A DNA stretch of 64,000 bases, from assembly GCA_012103035.1 (NCBI GenBank), contig JAAVLL010000001.1, forward strand, positions 594,501-658,500, read 5' to 3'. Source of the stretch: Brucella oryzae (lineage in GTDB: Bacteria > Pseudomonadota > Alphaproteobacteria > Rhizobiales > Rhizobiaceae). Below the pieces are notes generated by a model. It was not told the DNA's origin. It saw nothing but the letters and a program-made list of their open reading frames with translations, and ran no database searches. The translations under genes and the position numbers were made by a program. The first letter of the stretch is position 1, and each line of letters begins with the position of its first letter. Shown here piece after piece: positions 18,717 to 27,801 of this stretch.

Positions 18717-19059
18717 GGTCACTCCCACTCCCAAATGGTTGGCCCTCAAGTTGCAGATACGATCCCACGTAAACGCGTCAAAAGCATGGATAATTTGGGA
18801 CCGAACCGTTGCTCACGCATTGTTGAAACCGCGTGAAGGCGTAACAGAATTGTAACACGATGTAATTTTTCGTGCATTCTGCCATATTCTCGCTAAAACT
18901 CTGCTGTTAACGGCATTACATTAGCGCATCCTGAAAGAGCCTGAAGCAATTTCGGACAGATGTGTCGGCCAAAATTACTATCACCGGCAGGGGTGGGGAC
19001 GCACCCGGGAAGAGCTGCCTTCAAACCTTCGTTAACGTCTCATTGGCTATGTTGAGATC
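18717..19059. other. Intergenic region between divergent msrP and the esterase gene
   Basis: About 340 bp. It should carry the msrPQ promoter (minus) and the promoter of the gene at 19060 (plus). A REP-like trace is at 18925-18965 (GCGCATCCTGAAAGAGCCTG). TTGTAACACGATGTAATTTT near 18850 is AT-rich, but no operator was recognised. Confidence 0.45.
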
Positions 19060-19937
19060 ATGGTAAAGAAGATGTTTATTGCCGCTTTGGCGGCAGCTGC
19101 ACTACGGTGACGGCTGGCTCGGCTCTGGCCGAAGGACAGCCTGTTGCGACGAACGGACAGGGCAGGGTCCTGAATGCTATTGCTGCATCGATGAAAGAAG
19201 AGCAGGGCGCTCCGAAGCTCGGTGAAGGCGTTACAATGCGCGAGAAGAAGATGGATACGGATACGACGCCTGAACAGAATTTCTCGCGCAGCAAGCAGTT
19301 CATCCACCGCTTCTACAAGCCGGAAAATGCTTCCAATGAGCTGGTGATCCTGCTGCACGGTTCGGGCGGGAACGAAACCAGCCTTGTGCCGCTGGCTTCC
19401 AAGATCTGGCCGCGCGCCACGCTGCTCGGCATTCGCGGTCGCGTGATGCAGGACGGCGGTACACGCTGGTACAAGCGCATCACGCCGGTAAAGTTCGACC
19501 AGAAGGACATCAAGCTGGAAGCCAATGCCTTCGTGACTTTTCTGACGCGTCTGGCCGATGACAAGGACCTCGACCTTACCCACGCAACCTTCGTGGGCTA
19601 TTCGAATGGCGCCAATCTTCTGGCTGCGACCATGATGCTCCACCCTGATCTGGTGAAGCGCGCAGTCCTGATGCGTTCGATGCCGGTTCTGGACAATGCT
19701 CCCGTCGCCAATCTGAGCAAGGCGCGCGTTCTGACCATCACGGGTGAGGAGGACAAGCTCTACTCACCGTTTGCGCCAGCGCTTTCAGCACTTTTGCGTT
19801 CCGGTGGCGCGCGTGTCGATGCCCGCACCATCGATGCGGATCATATGCTCGGTGAAAAGGATGTCGCGGCCATCAGCCAATGGGTGGCATCACTCGGACC
19901 GGATGGCGCGCCGACGGTTGCGAGAAGAGGGCAGTAG
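19060..19937 (+). CDS. Secreted alpha/beta-hydrolase (carboxylesterase/phospholipase-like; frame break near 19108)
   Basis: ATG 19060 encodes a signal peptide, VKKMFIAALAAAAL, then one base appears missing before TVTAGSALAEGQP, restoring ~292 residues. The catalytic domain shows oxyanion LVILLHGSGGNET, nucleophile elbow VGYSNGANLLAA (Ser), ITGEEDKLY (Asp) and DADHMLGEKD (His), the layout of the YpfH/MhqD carboxylesterase group. Substrate unknown. The last codons (RRGQ and the TAG stop) are made from the AGGGCAGT repeat element that begins here, so the repeat edge sets the C-terminus. Confidence 0.85.
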
Positions 19938-20214
19938 GGCAATAAGGCAATAGGGCAGTATGTTAAGGGAGTAGGGGAATAAGGGAGTAGGGGAGTATGT
20001 TTTAGGTTGCGGACGACCGCAATGCACATATCCTTCTCTGCCCTACTGCCCTACTGCCCTACTGCCCTACTGCCCTACTGCCCTACTGCCCTACTGCCCT
20101 ACTGCCCTACTGCCCTACTGCCCTACTGCCCTACTGCCCTACTGCCCTACTGCCCTACTGCCCTACTGCCCTACTGCCCTACTGCCCTACTGCCCTACTG
20201 CCCCTACTGCCCTA
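19928..20214. repeat. HOOF-type repeat element 1 with inverted arms
   Basis: The left arm (~19928-20000) has degenerate AGGGCAGT/AGGGAGT/AGGCAAT units on the plus strand. A ~40-bp centre (TTGCGGACGACCGCAATGC and flanks) follows, and the right arm is the perfect 8-bp array below. The left arm and centre are repeated, similar but not identical, at 26899-27001. Opposite orientation of the unit in the two arms means the transcript could fold into a very long hairpin. It lies between two convergent genes, and both stop codons (TAG) come from it. Confidence 0.85.
20041..20209. repeat. VNTR: CCCTACTG x 20 perfect copies plus one 9-bp copy
   Basis: Twenty uninterrupted copies of CCCTACTG span 20041-20200, then CCCCTACTG (one extra C) and a final CCCTA. 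On the other strand the unit is AGGGCAGT, the known Brucella HOOF-Print octamer used for strain typing, so the copy number should vary between isolates. Confidence 0.97.
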
Positions 20215-21186
20215 ATCGGCTATCGAAACCACTCCACAATCCCCGGCCTCCGAGCCGAAGACGAGGCGGTGGCCCTGTTCATCCCAGCCCATGCTGGTGA
20301 TGGCGCCCTTGCCAGGGCGGCGCAGCAGAACTTCCTTGCTGTCAGCGAAACGCGCGACCAGGATCATGCCGTCATTATAGCCGATGGCAGCAATGTCTTC
20401 GACCGGATGGCAGGCAACCGATGTCACCATGCTGTCGCCGCGTAGGCCAAGCTCCAGAGGAGCCTTGCCCATCGGGCCGTCCTTGCCCGCAAAAGGCCAG
20501 ACGATTGCTGCCGGGGCGCCTGAAGTGGCGAGCCACTTGGCCTTGGCGCTCCACGACCAATCCTTCACCTTCGCCGGATAGCCGGTCATGCGCATGTGCT
20601 TCGTATCTTCAAGGCGCCAGCCATGCAGGGCATTTTCCTGCATCGAGGTGATGAGGAAGCGGCCATCGGGCGAGAAGATCACGCCGATATGCGCGCCCTT
20701 CCATTCCAGTTCAACGGGTTTTGCCGCCGTTCCGGTCCAGATCAGGGTTGCGCCATTATAGCGCGCAATGGCAAGCCGCTGGCCCTTTGGCGCAAAGGCT
20801 ATGCCTTCGACGCTGCGCTCCTGCGCAAATTCCTGCACCTTGCCGTCAGAGGTGCGTACCCAGGCAGTGCGACCCGATGCAAAACCGACAGTTCCGCCGG
20901 GGCCTGCTGCCACGGCGGTCATCCATTTGCGTGGTATCTTCGCAAGTTCGGTTACCGTCCCATCGGCGTCGGTACGGCACACGCGACCGTCTTCGCCGCC
21001 AGTGATGAGCGACTTTCCGTCAACGGAAACGGTTGCGCTCAACAGCCCGTCATGGCCTGCGGAGGTCTTGTTTCCATTGTTGAGCTGATGGATCGACCCA
21101 TCCGCCATGGCGAAGAAGGGAATGCCGCCGACAAAGCGCGCATAAAGACAATGACCTTCAAGGTCGAGCGGAGCAACTGTAGGCAT
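20212..21186 (-). CDS. WD40-repeat beta-propeller protein, partner of the adjacent COG0523 GTPase
   Basis: 324 residues, intact. Repeated ~40-residue blades with SPDG/DGR-type turns can be seen (SVDGKSLITGGEDGRVCRTD, FAPKGQRLAIARYNGATLIW, SPDGRFLITSMQENALHGW, CHPVEDIAAIGYNDGMILVA), consistent with a 6-7-bladed propeller. No signal peptide, so cytoplasmic. It lies ~90 bp downstream of the zinc-type COG0523 gene on the same strand, an arrangement I recall from other alphaproteobacteria, suggesting a zinc-homeostasis operon. The stop TAG is formed by the last unit of the VNTR. Confidence 0.82.
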   Translation of the reverse strand: MPTVAPLDLEGHCLYARFVGGIPFFAMADGSIHQLNNGNKTSAGHDGLLSATVSVDGKSLITGGEDGRVCRTDADGTVTELAKIPRKWMTAVAAGPGGTVGFASGRTAWVRTSDGKVQEFAQERSVEGIAFAPKGQRLAIARYNGATLIWTGTAAKPVELEWKGAHIGVIFSPDGRFLITSMQENALHGWRLEDTKHMRMTGYPAKVKDWSWSAKAKWLATSGAPAAIVWPFAGKDGPMGKAPLELGLRGDSMVTSVACHPVEDIAAIGYNDGMILVARFADSKEVLLRRPGKGAITSMGWDEQGHRLVFGSEAGDCGVVSIAD

Positions 21187-21212
21187 CGGCTTCCGGTATT
21201 TTTCTGGTTAAA

Positions 21213-21251
21213 ATATATCCAGCAAAGCTCGGAACGGTTTACTGGATATAT
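21213..21251. repeat. Inverted repeat between the COG0523 and WD40 genes
   Basis: ATATATCCAG and CTGGATATAT are perfect 10-bp arms separated by 19 bases, located 27 bp upstream of the WD40 start. It could be an RNA hairpin modulating the downstream gene or a protein-binding site. It lacks the U-run of a terminator. Confidence 0.6.
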
Positions 21252-21277
21252 GTAGAATGGGCGGATCGGGGAGTTCT

Positions 21278-22449
21278 TTATCGGGCCTGGCTGTTCTCGA
21301 AGCCGGCTTTCAGGGCAGCGGGGTCAAGTTCGCGTCCGATGAAGACGAGGCGGCTTTCACGCTTTTCGTCTTCCTTCCAGGCGCGCTGGTGGTCGCCCTC
21401 GATAATCATGTGCACGCCCTGCACCACATAGCGATCCGGATCGTCCTTGAAAGCGATGATGCCCTTGAGGCGCAGAATGTTCGGTCCCTGCGTCTGGGTG
21501 ATGTTCTGGATCCACGGGAAGAATTTTGCCGGGTCGATTTCACCGGCCCTCAGCGACACGGACTTCACCGTCACATCATGGATCGGCGAGGCGTGATCGT
21601 GGTGATGGTCATGATCGCAGTCGGGACCGCACACATGGTCATGGTCGTGATGGTGGTCATGATCATGTGCATGATGATGGTGCCCGTGTTCATGGTCGTG
21701 ACCATGATGGTCATGATCGCAATCCGGTCCGCAGATGTGATCGGGATGATCGTGGTCGAGGAAGTGCGGATCGTTGTCCAGCACGCGCTTCAGGTCGAAG
21801 GCGCCGCGATCGAGTACGCGGTCGAGCGGGATGGAAGCGCGCTCGGTGCGATGGATGATGGCATGCGGGTTGATGGCGCGCACGGTCGCCTCGATGGCCG
21901 CCAGTTCCTGCGGCGTCACGAGGTCGGTCTTGTTGATGAGCACTACATCGGCAAAGGCGATCTGGTCTTCGCTTCGCGGCTGTCCTTCAGGCGCAGCGGC
22001 AGGTGCTTGGCATCCACAAGGGCGACAACGGCATCAAGGCCGGTTTTGGCGCGCACGTCGTCATCCATGAAGAAGGTCTGCGCAACCGGAACCGGATCGG
22101 CAAGGCCGGTGGTTTCCACGACGATGGCGTCGAAACGGCCCGGACGGCGCATCAGACCCTCCACCACGCGGATCAGGTCGCCGCGCACGGTGCAGCAGAT
22201 GCAGCCATTGTTCATTTCATAGATTTCTTCGTCCGACTCGACGATCAGGTCGTTGTCGATACCGATCTCGCCGAACTCGTTGACGATGACAGCATAACGC
22301 TTGCCGTGATTTTCGGTCAGGATACGGTTGAGAAGAGTGGTCTTGCCCGAACCCAGATAACCGGTCAGAACGGTCACAGGAATGCGGCCAGCTTCAGTGG
22401 TCGTCTCGGTTGCAGACGGAGCTTCGGTTTGGGCTTCAGCCTGGCTCAT
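21278..22449 (-). CDS. COG0523 (CobW/ZigA-like) metal-chaperone GTPase with His-rich loop (frame break near 21967)
   Basis: N-terminal GTPase: Walker [31 protein letters not shown], the metal-binding CxCC in [26 protein letters not shown] (Walker B) and VLINKTDLV (NKxD). One missing G near 21967 ([14 protein letters not shown]) joins the two frames, giving ~390 aa. A His/Asp loop at about 235-285 contains two copies of [10 protein letters not shown], a likely metal reservoir. The C-terminal CobW_C domain follows. Proteins of this type insert or deliver Zn2+ under zinc starvation. A candidate Zur box lies upstream and a WD40 gene downstream. Confidence 0.9.
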
Positions 22450-22574
22450 GGTTATGCCTCTTGAAGTTGTGGCCTTTTGAATTCGGGGTTCGGAACAGTC
22501 AGCGCAAAGCGGCCAGCACCGAAACACCGGATAGGACATTTCATATAAGGGAAGGGCGGCGCGAATGCCATATG

Positions 22575-22595
22575 CAATGCTATAATATTACATTG
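22575..22595. promoter_or_regulatory. Putative Zur operator upstream of the COG0523 gene
   Basis: CAATG(CTATAATATTA)CATTG is a 21-bp palindrome with an AT-rich centre; 16 of 21 positions agree with its own reverse complement. It sits ~125 bp upstream of the start at 22449. Alphaproteobacterial Zur boxes have the form ATG-TTATAA-CAT, and COG0523 genes of this type are typically Zur targets, so zinc repression is inferred. Confidence 0.6.
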
Positions 22596-22666
22596 TTGCC
22601 GTTCACGATGATGGCAGTGACTTTCCTCGAAGCCGGTCATGGTGCAGAGGTCAAATTCTACATCTC

Positions 22667-23112
22667 CTAAAGAGGTTTCCGATAGAAGATTACCCTTTCC
22701 GTTTCCTCAAAACCAAGTGCTGCGTGAAAGTTCTGGCTGTCAAGGTTTTCAAGTGAAACATCGGAGGCAAATTCAGTGCAGCCCTTTTGCGACCCCAGTT
22801 TGCGATTGCTTCGCAAAGCAGCCGTGCGACGCCATGCTGGCGATATTCGGAAGATATATAAATACCCTCGAGGAAGAGGACAGGCGATGTCGAGCAGCCA
22901 TTGACATAGTCACGCCGCAGCGCCGCTTCCGCGAAACCCGCACTCTGGCCTGTCGAGCTTTCCGCGATGAACGTTACGGTACCGGGGTTGTCTTCATCGA
23001 GCGTGTCGCGAATATCCTGCAGATGGTTTTCAAGGCTGGTGTCGGGCCAGAGCGCGTGGCGCAACTGCGCCCATGCTTCGGCATGTTCTCTTCGTGCGAT
23101 GATCGTGCGCAT
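22667..23112 (-). CDS. GNAT acetyltransferase resembling aminoglycoside 6'-N-acetyltransferase (frame break near 22785)
   Basis: Starts at ATG 23112. AEAWAQLRHALWPDTSLENHL, GFAEAALRRDYVNGC, FLEGIYISSEYRQHGVARLL (acetyl-CoA-binding Q/RxxGxG/A motif) match the AAC(6')-I type of GNAT enzymes. The frame drifts after NWGRK. Restoring one base in a T-run (22785) gives KGCTEFASDVSLENLDSQNF and HAALGFEETERVIFYRKPL with stop at 22667, the typical C-terminus, ~149 aa. Chromosomal members may act on other amines, so resistance cannot be asserted. It overlaps the creatininase gene by one base (TGATG), so they are translationally coupled. Confidence 0.85.
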
Positions 23113-23893
23113 CAGCCCGCCTGATTGGCAAGGCGTTGCGATTTGAACCGGGCAAGATCAAACCTGTCCACATCGCGCAGCAATTCGATGAAGCCGGACA
23201 CCGCGTTGGCGATCAGCTTTTCGCCTGCTTCCGCCGTTGCGGCAGCGGCATTGCCCGCAACCCCTTCCGGGTTGAGATCATGCATCTTCCAGCCGAAGGC
23301 GTGAGGGCCATAGGCGCGCAGGAACTTGAATTCCTCGGCGTAGCGTGACTGGGCATTGGAGAAATTACGTGCCTTCGACATATCCACCAGATCGGGGCGC
23401 AGCGCCAGCATTACCGATGTCTCGATGAAGCCGCCATGTATATCGAGCGCTTTTTCCTCCGGCGTAATCAGGCCCTCCGGCAGGCCGAAACGGGTCCAGC
23501 TTGTCGCCACCGCCAGCATGTCGAGCCGTGTGCGCAGTTCCGTTGCGACAATCGTCATCAGCGGCGAATTTCCGCCATGCGCGTTCAGCATGACCAGTTT
23601 GCGAATGCCGCCCGCATGCAGGTTCTCGCCAATGCCGATCCACTGGTTCACGGCTTCAGCGTAGGCGAGGCTCTGCGTTCCTTCCGTGTCCATGTGCTCT
23701 ATGGAATAGCCGACCGGCTGCGCAGGCAGGAAATTGACGTTCGCTCAGGCGGTAGTGCATCGCTGACGCGCGCGACAATGCCCTCGGCGATGATCGTATC
23801 CGTTTCAAACGGCAGGTGAGGCCCATGCTGTTCGTGAGCGCCAAGGGGCAGAACGACAATCATGTCGCTGTTCTGATCGCGCAGATCGGTCAT
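23112..23893 (-). CDS. Creatininase-family amidohydrolase (frame break near 23737)
   Basis: Metal-site motifs of the creatinine amidohydrolase family: LPLGAHEQHGPHLPFETD (Glu, His and Asp ligands), HMDTEGTQSLA, LNAHGGNSPL (GG oxyanion-type loop) and IHGGFIETSVML (Glu ligand). The frame breaks after ALPPE; restoring one base gives NVNFLPAQPVGYSIEH and ~260 residues. Family members hydrolyse creatinine or formamide-type bonds (for example in riboflavin, F420 or mycofactocin pathways). The substrate here is unknown and no such pathway is adjacent. Translationally coupled to the AAC(6')-like gene. Confidence 0.87.
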
Positions 23894-24047
23894 GTTTTCC
23901 TCGCTTTATTTGTTTTATTGGGTCCTGACCCTAACGCTCGTTAGCCATGACAGCAACCGGGCCTTGTTGTTTCATAAGTCGGACAATATTTTACGATATA
24001 TGGATGGATAGGACTATCGATCAGGCGACAGGAACTGGTTTATTTTG

Positions 24048-24097
24048 AACAGCGCATCGCGTCCGAAAACGGTTTCACCCTTTTCGGGGATGCGCAT
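24048..24097. repeat. REP-like unit upstream of marR
   Basis: GCGCATCGCGTCCGAAAACG...CCCTTTTCGGGGATGCGC: inverted arms GCGCATC/GATGCGC and CCGAAAA/TTTTCGG, the same family as the units at 4965, 15045, 44271 and 59725. Confidence 0.65.
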
Positions 24098-24124
24098 CAA
24101 AGCGCCAACAAGGGCGAGGTGGCG

Positions 24125-24616
24125 ATGAGCAAGGACAATAAGGCAGTTGTACTTTACCGGCTGCAATCCGTGGCACGATTGTCGCGGACGGTGCTGGCCA
24201 CGCGGCTCCTGGAACAGGGGCTCTATGCAGGGCAGGATGCGGTCATGCTGCAACTGGCTGCGGAAGACGGGCTGACGCCGGGCGTGCTTGCACAGCGGCT
24301 GGGTGTGCGTCCGCCGACCATCACCAAAACCATTGCGCGCCTGCAAGGGCAGGGGTTTGTGGCAAAGCGCGCCTCGGAAACCGATCAGCGCCAGTCGCAT
24401 GTCTATCTCACGCAGACCGGTCTCGAAACGATCAAGGCGATCGAGAAATCCATTCGCAAGACCGAAAAGGACATGCTGAAGGGTCTCGACAAGAAAGACC
24501 GCAAGACCTTCCTCAAGATGTTGAGCCGGATGGAGAGCAATCTTGCGCTTCGCGGGGTCACGCGCATTCCCGATGAGCCCGAAGCGGAAGAGCTTGAAGA
24601 GGACGACGCGGAATAG
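24125..24616 (+). CDS. MarR-family transcriptional regulator
   Basis: 163 residues from ATG 24125 (a GTG at 24119 is also in frame). Winged helix: YAGQDAVMLQLAAEDGLTPG, recognition region LAQRLGVRPPTITKTIARLQ and wing FVAKRASETDQRQSHVYLT, with helices before and after for dimerisation. The C-terminus is acidic (PDEPEAEELEEDDAE). No obvious ligand or target. Divergent from the creatininase/acetyltransferase pair across ~230 bp, so it might control them. Confidence 0.88.
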   Translation: MSKDNKAVVLYRLQSVARLSRTVLATRLLEQGLYAGQDAVMLQLAAEDGLTPGVLAQRLGVRPPTITKTIARLQGQGFVAKRASETDQRQSHVYLTQTGLETIKAIEKSIRKTEKDMLKGLDKKDRKTFLKMLSRMESNLALRGVTRIPDEPEAEELEEDDAE

Positions 24617-24737
24617 AGCTGGCGTTTATCAAGCTCTAACTATTTGTTTTGACGCGCATCTTGGCGAGAAAACGCGAAACACTTTTCAAGATGCGTGCTA
24701 TCGAAAATGCTTCCAATTCAAGGTTTGCAATGGCATA

Positions 24738-24758
24738 ACCGTTCGCAGGACGAACGGT
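24738..24758. promoter_or_regulatory. Palindrome upstream of the LacI gene, possible operator
   Basis: ACCGTTCGCAGGACGAACGGT has perfect 8-bp arms around a 5-base centre, ~70 bp before the LacI-type start. Symmetry and position fit an autoregulatory operator, but LacI operators usually carry a central CG, which is absent. Confidence 0.4.
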
Positions 24759-24825
24759 CGCGTCTCACCTTGTCAGGTTGCGGCCGCGTCTCCGACTGCG
24801 GCACGGACCATTTTGGGGAGGCGAC

Positions 24826-25844
24826 TTGGCCCAGAAAATAAAGCTATCGACCATCGCTGACGCGCTTGGTGTTTCGACAGCCACAGTTTCGCTCGCTTTG
24901 CGCGACAGTCCCCTCGTTGCAGACCAGACCCGCGAGAAGATCAAGGAACATGCCCGCGCCATCGGTTATATCTATAACCGTCGCGCTGCGAGCCTGCGCA
25001 CCTCGCGCTCCGGCATTGTCGGCGTCGTGGTGCACGACATCATGAATCCGTTCTTCGCGGAAATTCTCAAATCCATCGAAACGGAACTGGACCGGTCGCG
25101 GCAGACCTTCATCCTGTCCAACCATTACGACCAGCTCGAAAAGCAGCGCACCTTCATGGATACGCTTCTGCAGCTCGGCGCGGATGGGGTCATCATGTCG
25201 CCCGCTATCGGCACGCCGCCGGAAGATATCCAGCTTGCAGAAGATAACGGCCTGCCGGTGGTGCTGATCGCACGTAGCGTCGAGGGTGTTCATGCGCCGG
25301 TTTTCCGGGGTGACGACGCCTATGGCATCGGTCTTGCAACCAATCACCTGATTTCACTCGGTCATACGCGTATCGCCATGATCGGCGGTACGGACCAGAC
25401 ATCGACGGGTCGTGACCGTTATCGCGGCTATGTGCAGGCGATGGAAAGGCTGGCCTTGAGGTTCGTCCGGACTGGCGTATTGCCGGGCCGCGCACGAAGC
25501 AAGGCGGTTTCGAGGTCGCGCCGCAATTTCTGGCGCTGAAGGACAAGCCGACGGCTGCGGTCTGCTGGAACGATCTGACGGCCATCGGCCTGATGAACGG
25601 CATTGCCCGTGCCGGGCTGGTGCCGGGCGAGGATATTTCCGTGACCGGCTATGACGATCTCGAGGAAGCGGCGATCGCAACGCCCGCGCTGACGACCGTC
25701 TGGAACGGACAGCGTGAAGTGGGGCGCCGCGCCGCCCGCGCACTGCTGGACCAGTTGAACGGCGTCGAGGTTTCCTCGATGCAGGAACTCATCAAGCCGG
25801 AACTCCATATCCGGCAATCGACATCCAAACCGAAACACGGCTGA
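24826..25844 (+). CDS. LacI-family transcriptional regulator (frame break near 25449)
   Basis: Start TTG 24826, chosen because GGGGAGG lies 5 bp upstream and the helix-turn-helix then begins at once (AQKIKLSTIADALGVSTATV, hinge YIYNRRAASLRTSRSG). The periplasmic-binding-like domain runs to the end (VGVVVHDIMNPFFAEI, GADGVIMSPAIGT, VCWNDLTAIGLMNGI, VTGYDDLEEA). One A is missing near 25449 (AMEKAGLEVRPDW). Restored length is ~339 aa. The dehydrogenase gene follows 100 bp downstream on the same strand and is the likeliest target. Confidence 0.9.
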
Positions 25845-25943
25845 TTTCCCGCTCCGGGTCCGGTTACAGCCCTTGGGCTGACCGACCGCCGGTCCCTCAC
25901 GAACTGCAATATGCTGCCCAAAGGAATCCAGAGGAATATTGTC

Positions 25944-26917
25944 ATGACCAAACGCGACACAACCGTTCTGGTGCTCGGAAACTTCAACGAATATGCCGTC
26001 GAACGTCTGTCCGGCGAGTTTTCGGTGCGCCGCATCCCGCGCGGCGACGCGGCATTGGTCGATGCGGCCTGGGCGGGCGACGTGCAAGGCATTGCCAGCA
26101 TGTCGACTGTCGATGCGGCGCTGATCGATGCATTGCCTAATCTGAAAATCATAGGCAATTTCGGCGTCGGTTATGATGCGGTGGATGCGAAACATGCCGC
26201 CACTCGTAATGTGATGGTCACCAATACGCCGGACGTGCTGACCGATGAAGTAGCCGATACGGCACTTGGCCTTCTGATCGATACCGTGCGGGAATTGTCG
26301 AAATCGCAGGAGTTCCTGCGTGCAGGCAATTGGGTCAAGGAAGGCCGCTACCCGCTGTCGAAGCTGTCCTGCGCGGGCGCAAGGTCGGCATTTTCGGCCT
26401 TGGCCGTATCGGCAAGGCGGTTGCCCATCGTGTTGAAGCTTTCGGACTGCCGGTTTCCTATCACAACCGTCGCAAGGCTGAAGGCGTCGCTTACGATTAT
26501 TATCCGAGCCTGCTCGAGCTGGCCAAGGCGGTGGACACGCTTATTCTCGTCGCGCCCGGCGGTGCAGAAACCGCCAAGGCAGTCAATGCCGAAGTGCTGC
26601 AAGCGCTGGGTCCGGACGGTGTGCTGATCAATGTCGGGCGTGGTTCGTTGGTCGATGAGGATGCGCTGATCGCAGCGTTGAACAATGGCACCATTGCCGC
26701 TGCGGGTCTGGACGTATTCGCAAACGAACCGCATGTTTCGCAGGGGCTGCTCGACGCGCCCAACACGGTTCTACTGCCGCATATCGCATCCGCATCGCAA
26801 AAGACCCGTCAGGCCATGGCAGATCTGGTGATCGACAATCTCATTTCATGGTTCGATACGGGCTCAGCGCTGACGCCTGTGCCGGAGACGGTTCATGTTA
26901 AGGCAGTAAGGCAATAG
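25944..26917 (+). CDS. D-2-hydroxyacid dehydrogenase, GhrB-like (frame break near 26372)
   Basis: NAD(P)-dependent reductase of glyoxylate/hydroxypyruvate type. Start ATG 25944 with GAGGA 8 bp upstream. IIGNFGVGYDAVDAKHAA and NTPDVLTDEVADTALGL belong to the substrate domain. GRKVGIFGLGRIGKAVAHR is the dinucleotide-binding GxGxxG. Catalytic Arg lies in INVGRGSLVDEDALI, Glu in GLDVFANEP and His in LLPHIASAS. One C is missing near 26372 (KLSLRGRKVG). About 325 aa. The last residues (KAVRQ) and the TAG stop are made from the HOOF repeat element starting here. Confidence 0.92.
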
Positions 26918-27056
26918 GGCAATAAGGCAGTATGTTAAGGGAATAGGGAGTAGGGGAGTATGTTTTGGTGCGCATGACCGCAACCACCATATTCTTTACT
27001 GCCCTACTGCCCTACTGCCCTACTGCCCTACTGCCCTACTGCCCTACTGCCCTAAA
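26899..27056. repeat. HOOF-type repeat element 2: inverted arms, 6 perfect octamers
   Basis: The left arm has degenerate AGGCAGTA/AGGCAATA/AGGGAGT units, the centre contains GCGCATGACCGCAACC, and the right arm is six perfect CCCTACTG copies (27002-27049) ending CCCTAAAC. Same plan and similar sequence as the element at 19928-20214, but a much shorter octamer array. It lies between convergent genes and supplies the TAG stop codon of both. Confidence 0.9.
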
Positions 27057-27801
27057 CTATGCTTGCGCACGGCATCCCCAAACGCCTCGAAGATCTTGCG
27101 GGAAGGGGCATCTGAATGCACCCAATATTCCGGGTGCCACTGGACGCCGACGACAAATCCCTTTGCGTTCTTCACGGAGACGGCCTCAACCGTACCGTCT
27201 TCGGCCACAGCCTCGACTTCAAGCTGCGGCGCGAGCTTGTCGATGGCCTGACGGTGAACGGAATTCACCCGCACGCTTTCTTCCTTCAGGATTTCCGCAA
27301 GGCATGAGTTCGGGTTGAGCTTGATCGGGTGCTGGATGGCAAAACGCTCGGCCTGGCTTTCGGATTCAGGCGCGCGATGATCCATCCGGCCCTCCAGTTC
27401 CTGAATTTCGGTGGCGAGCGTACCGCCCAATGCGACGTTCAGTTCCTGTATGCCACGGCAGATGGCCAAGACTGGAACACCTTTTCAATGGCGGCCCGGA
27501 TGAGCGGCAGCGACGTGGCGTCTCGGGCATTGTCATAAGGTTCGAACGCGGCGCTTGGTTCAGCGCCATAGAGTGCCGGGTGAACGTTCGACTTGGAACC
27601 TGTGATGAGAACGCCGTCAACGGCGTCCAGAATGGCATCGAGGTCCATCTTGTCGCCAAAGCTTGGCACCAGCAACGGCGTTACTTCCGCAACGTCGATT
27701 GCCGCTGACAGATATTGCTGGGGTGCTGCGTGCCAGGTGTAGTTTTCAAATGGCTTCACATCGGTCGGCACGGCAACGAGAGGGCGGGATGTCTTGGGCA
27801 T
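27044..27801 (-). CDS. Class-I glutamine amidotransferase-like hydrolase, PuuD type (frame break near 27475)
   Basis: Peptidase C26/gamma-glutamyl-GABA hydrolase family. N-terminal RPLVAVPTDVKPFE, ILDAVDGVLITGSKSNVHP, nucleophile Cys in LAICRGIQELNVALGG, His-Glu of the triad in VGVQWHPEYW. One base is missing just before AICRG. About 252 aa from ATG 27801; an upstream GTG 27816 is possible. The family cleaves gamma-glutamyl bonds, for example in putrescine breakdown. No puu partners are near. The last codons and TAG stop (LGQ, stop) lie in the VNTR. Confidence 0.88.

Noticed and set aside
20041-20209. CRISPR array
   Set aside because: Units are 8 bp, contiguous and without unique spacers; no cas genes are near. 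It is the HOOF-type VNTR.
22667-23112. Calling the acetyltransferase an aminoglycoside resistance gene
   Set aside because: Similarity is at the fold and motif level, and chromosomal relatives often act on other amines; resistance cannot be inferred from sequence alone.
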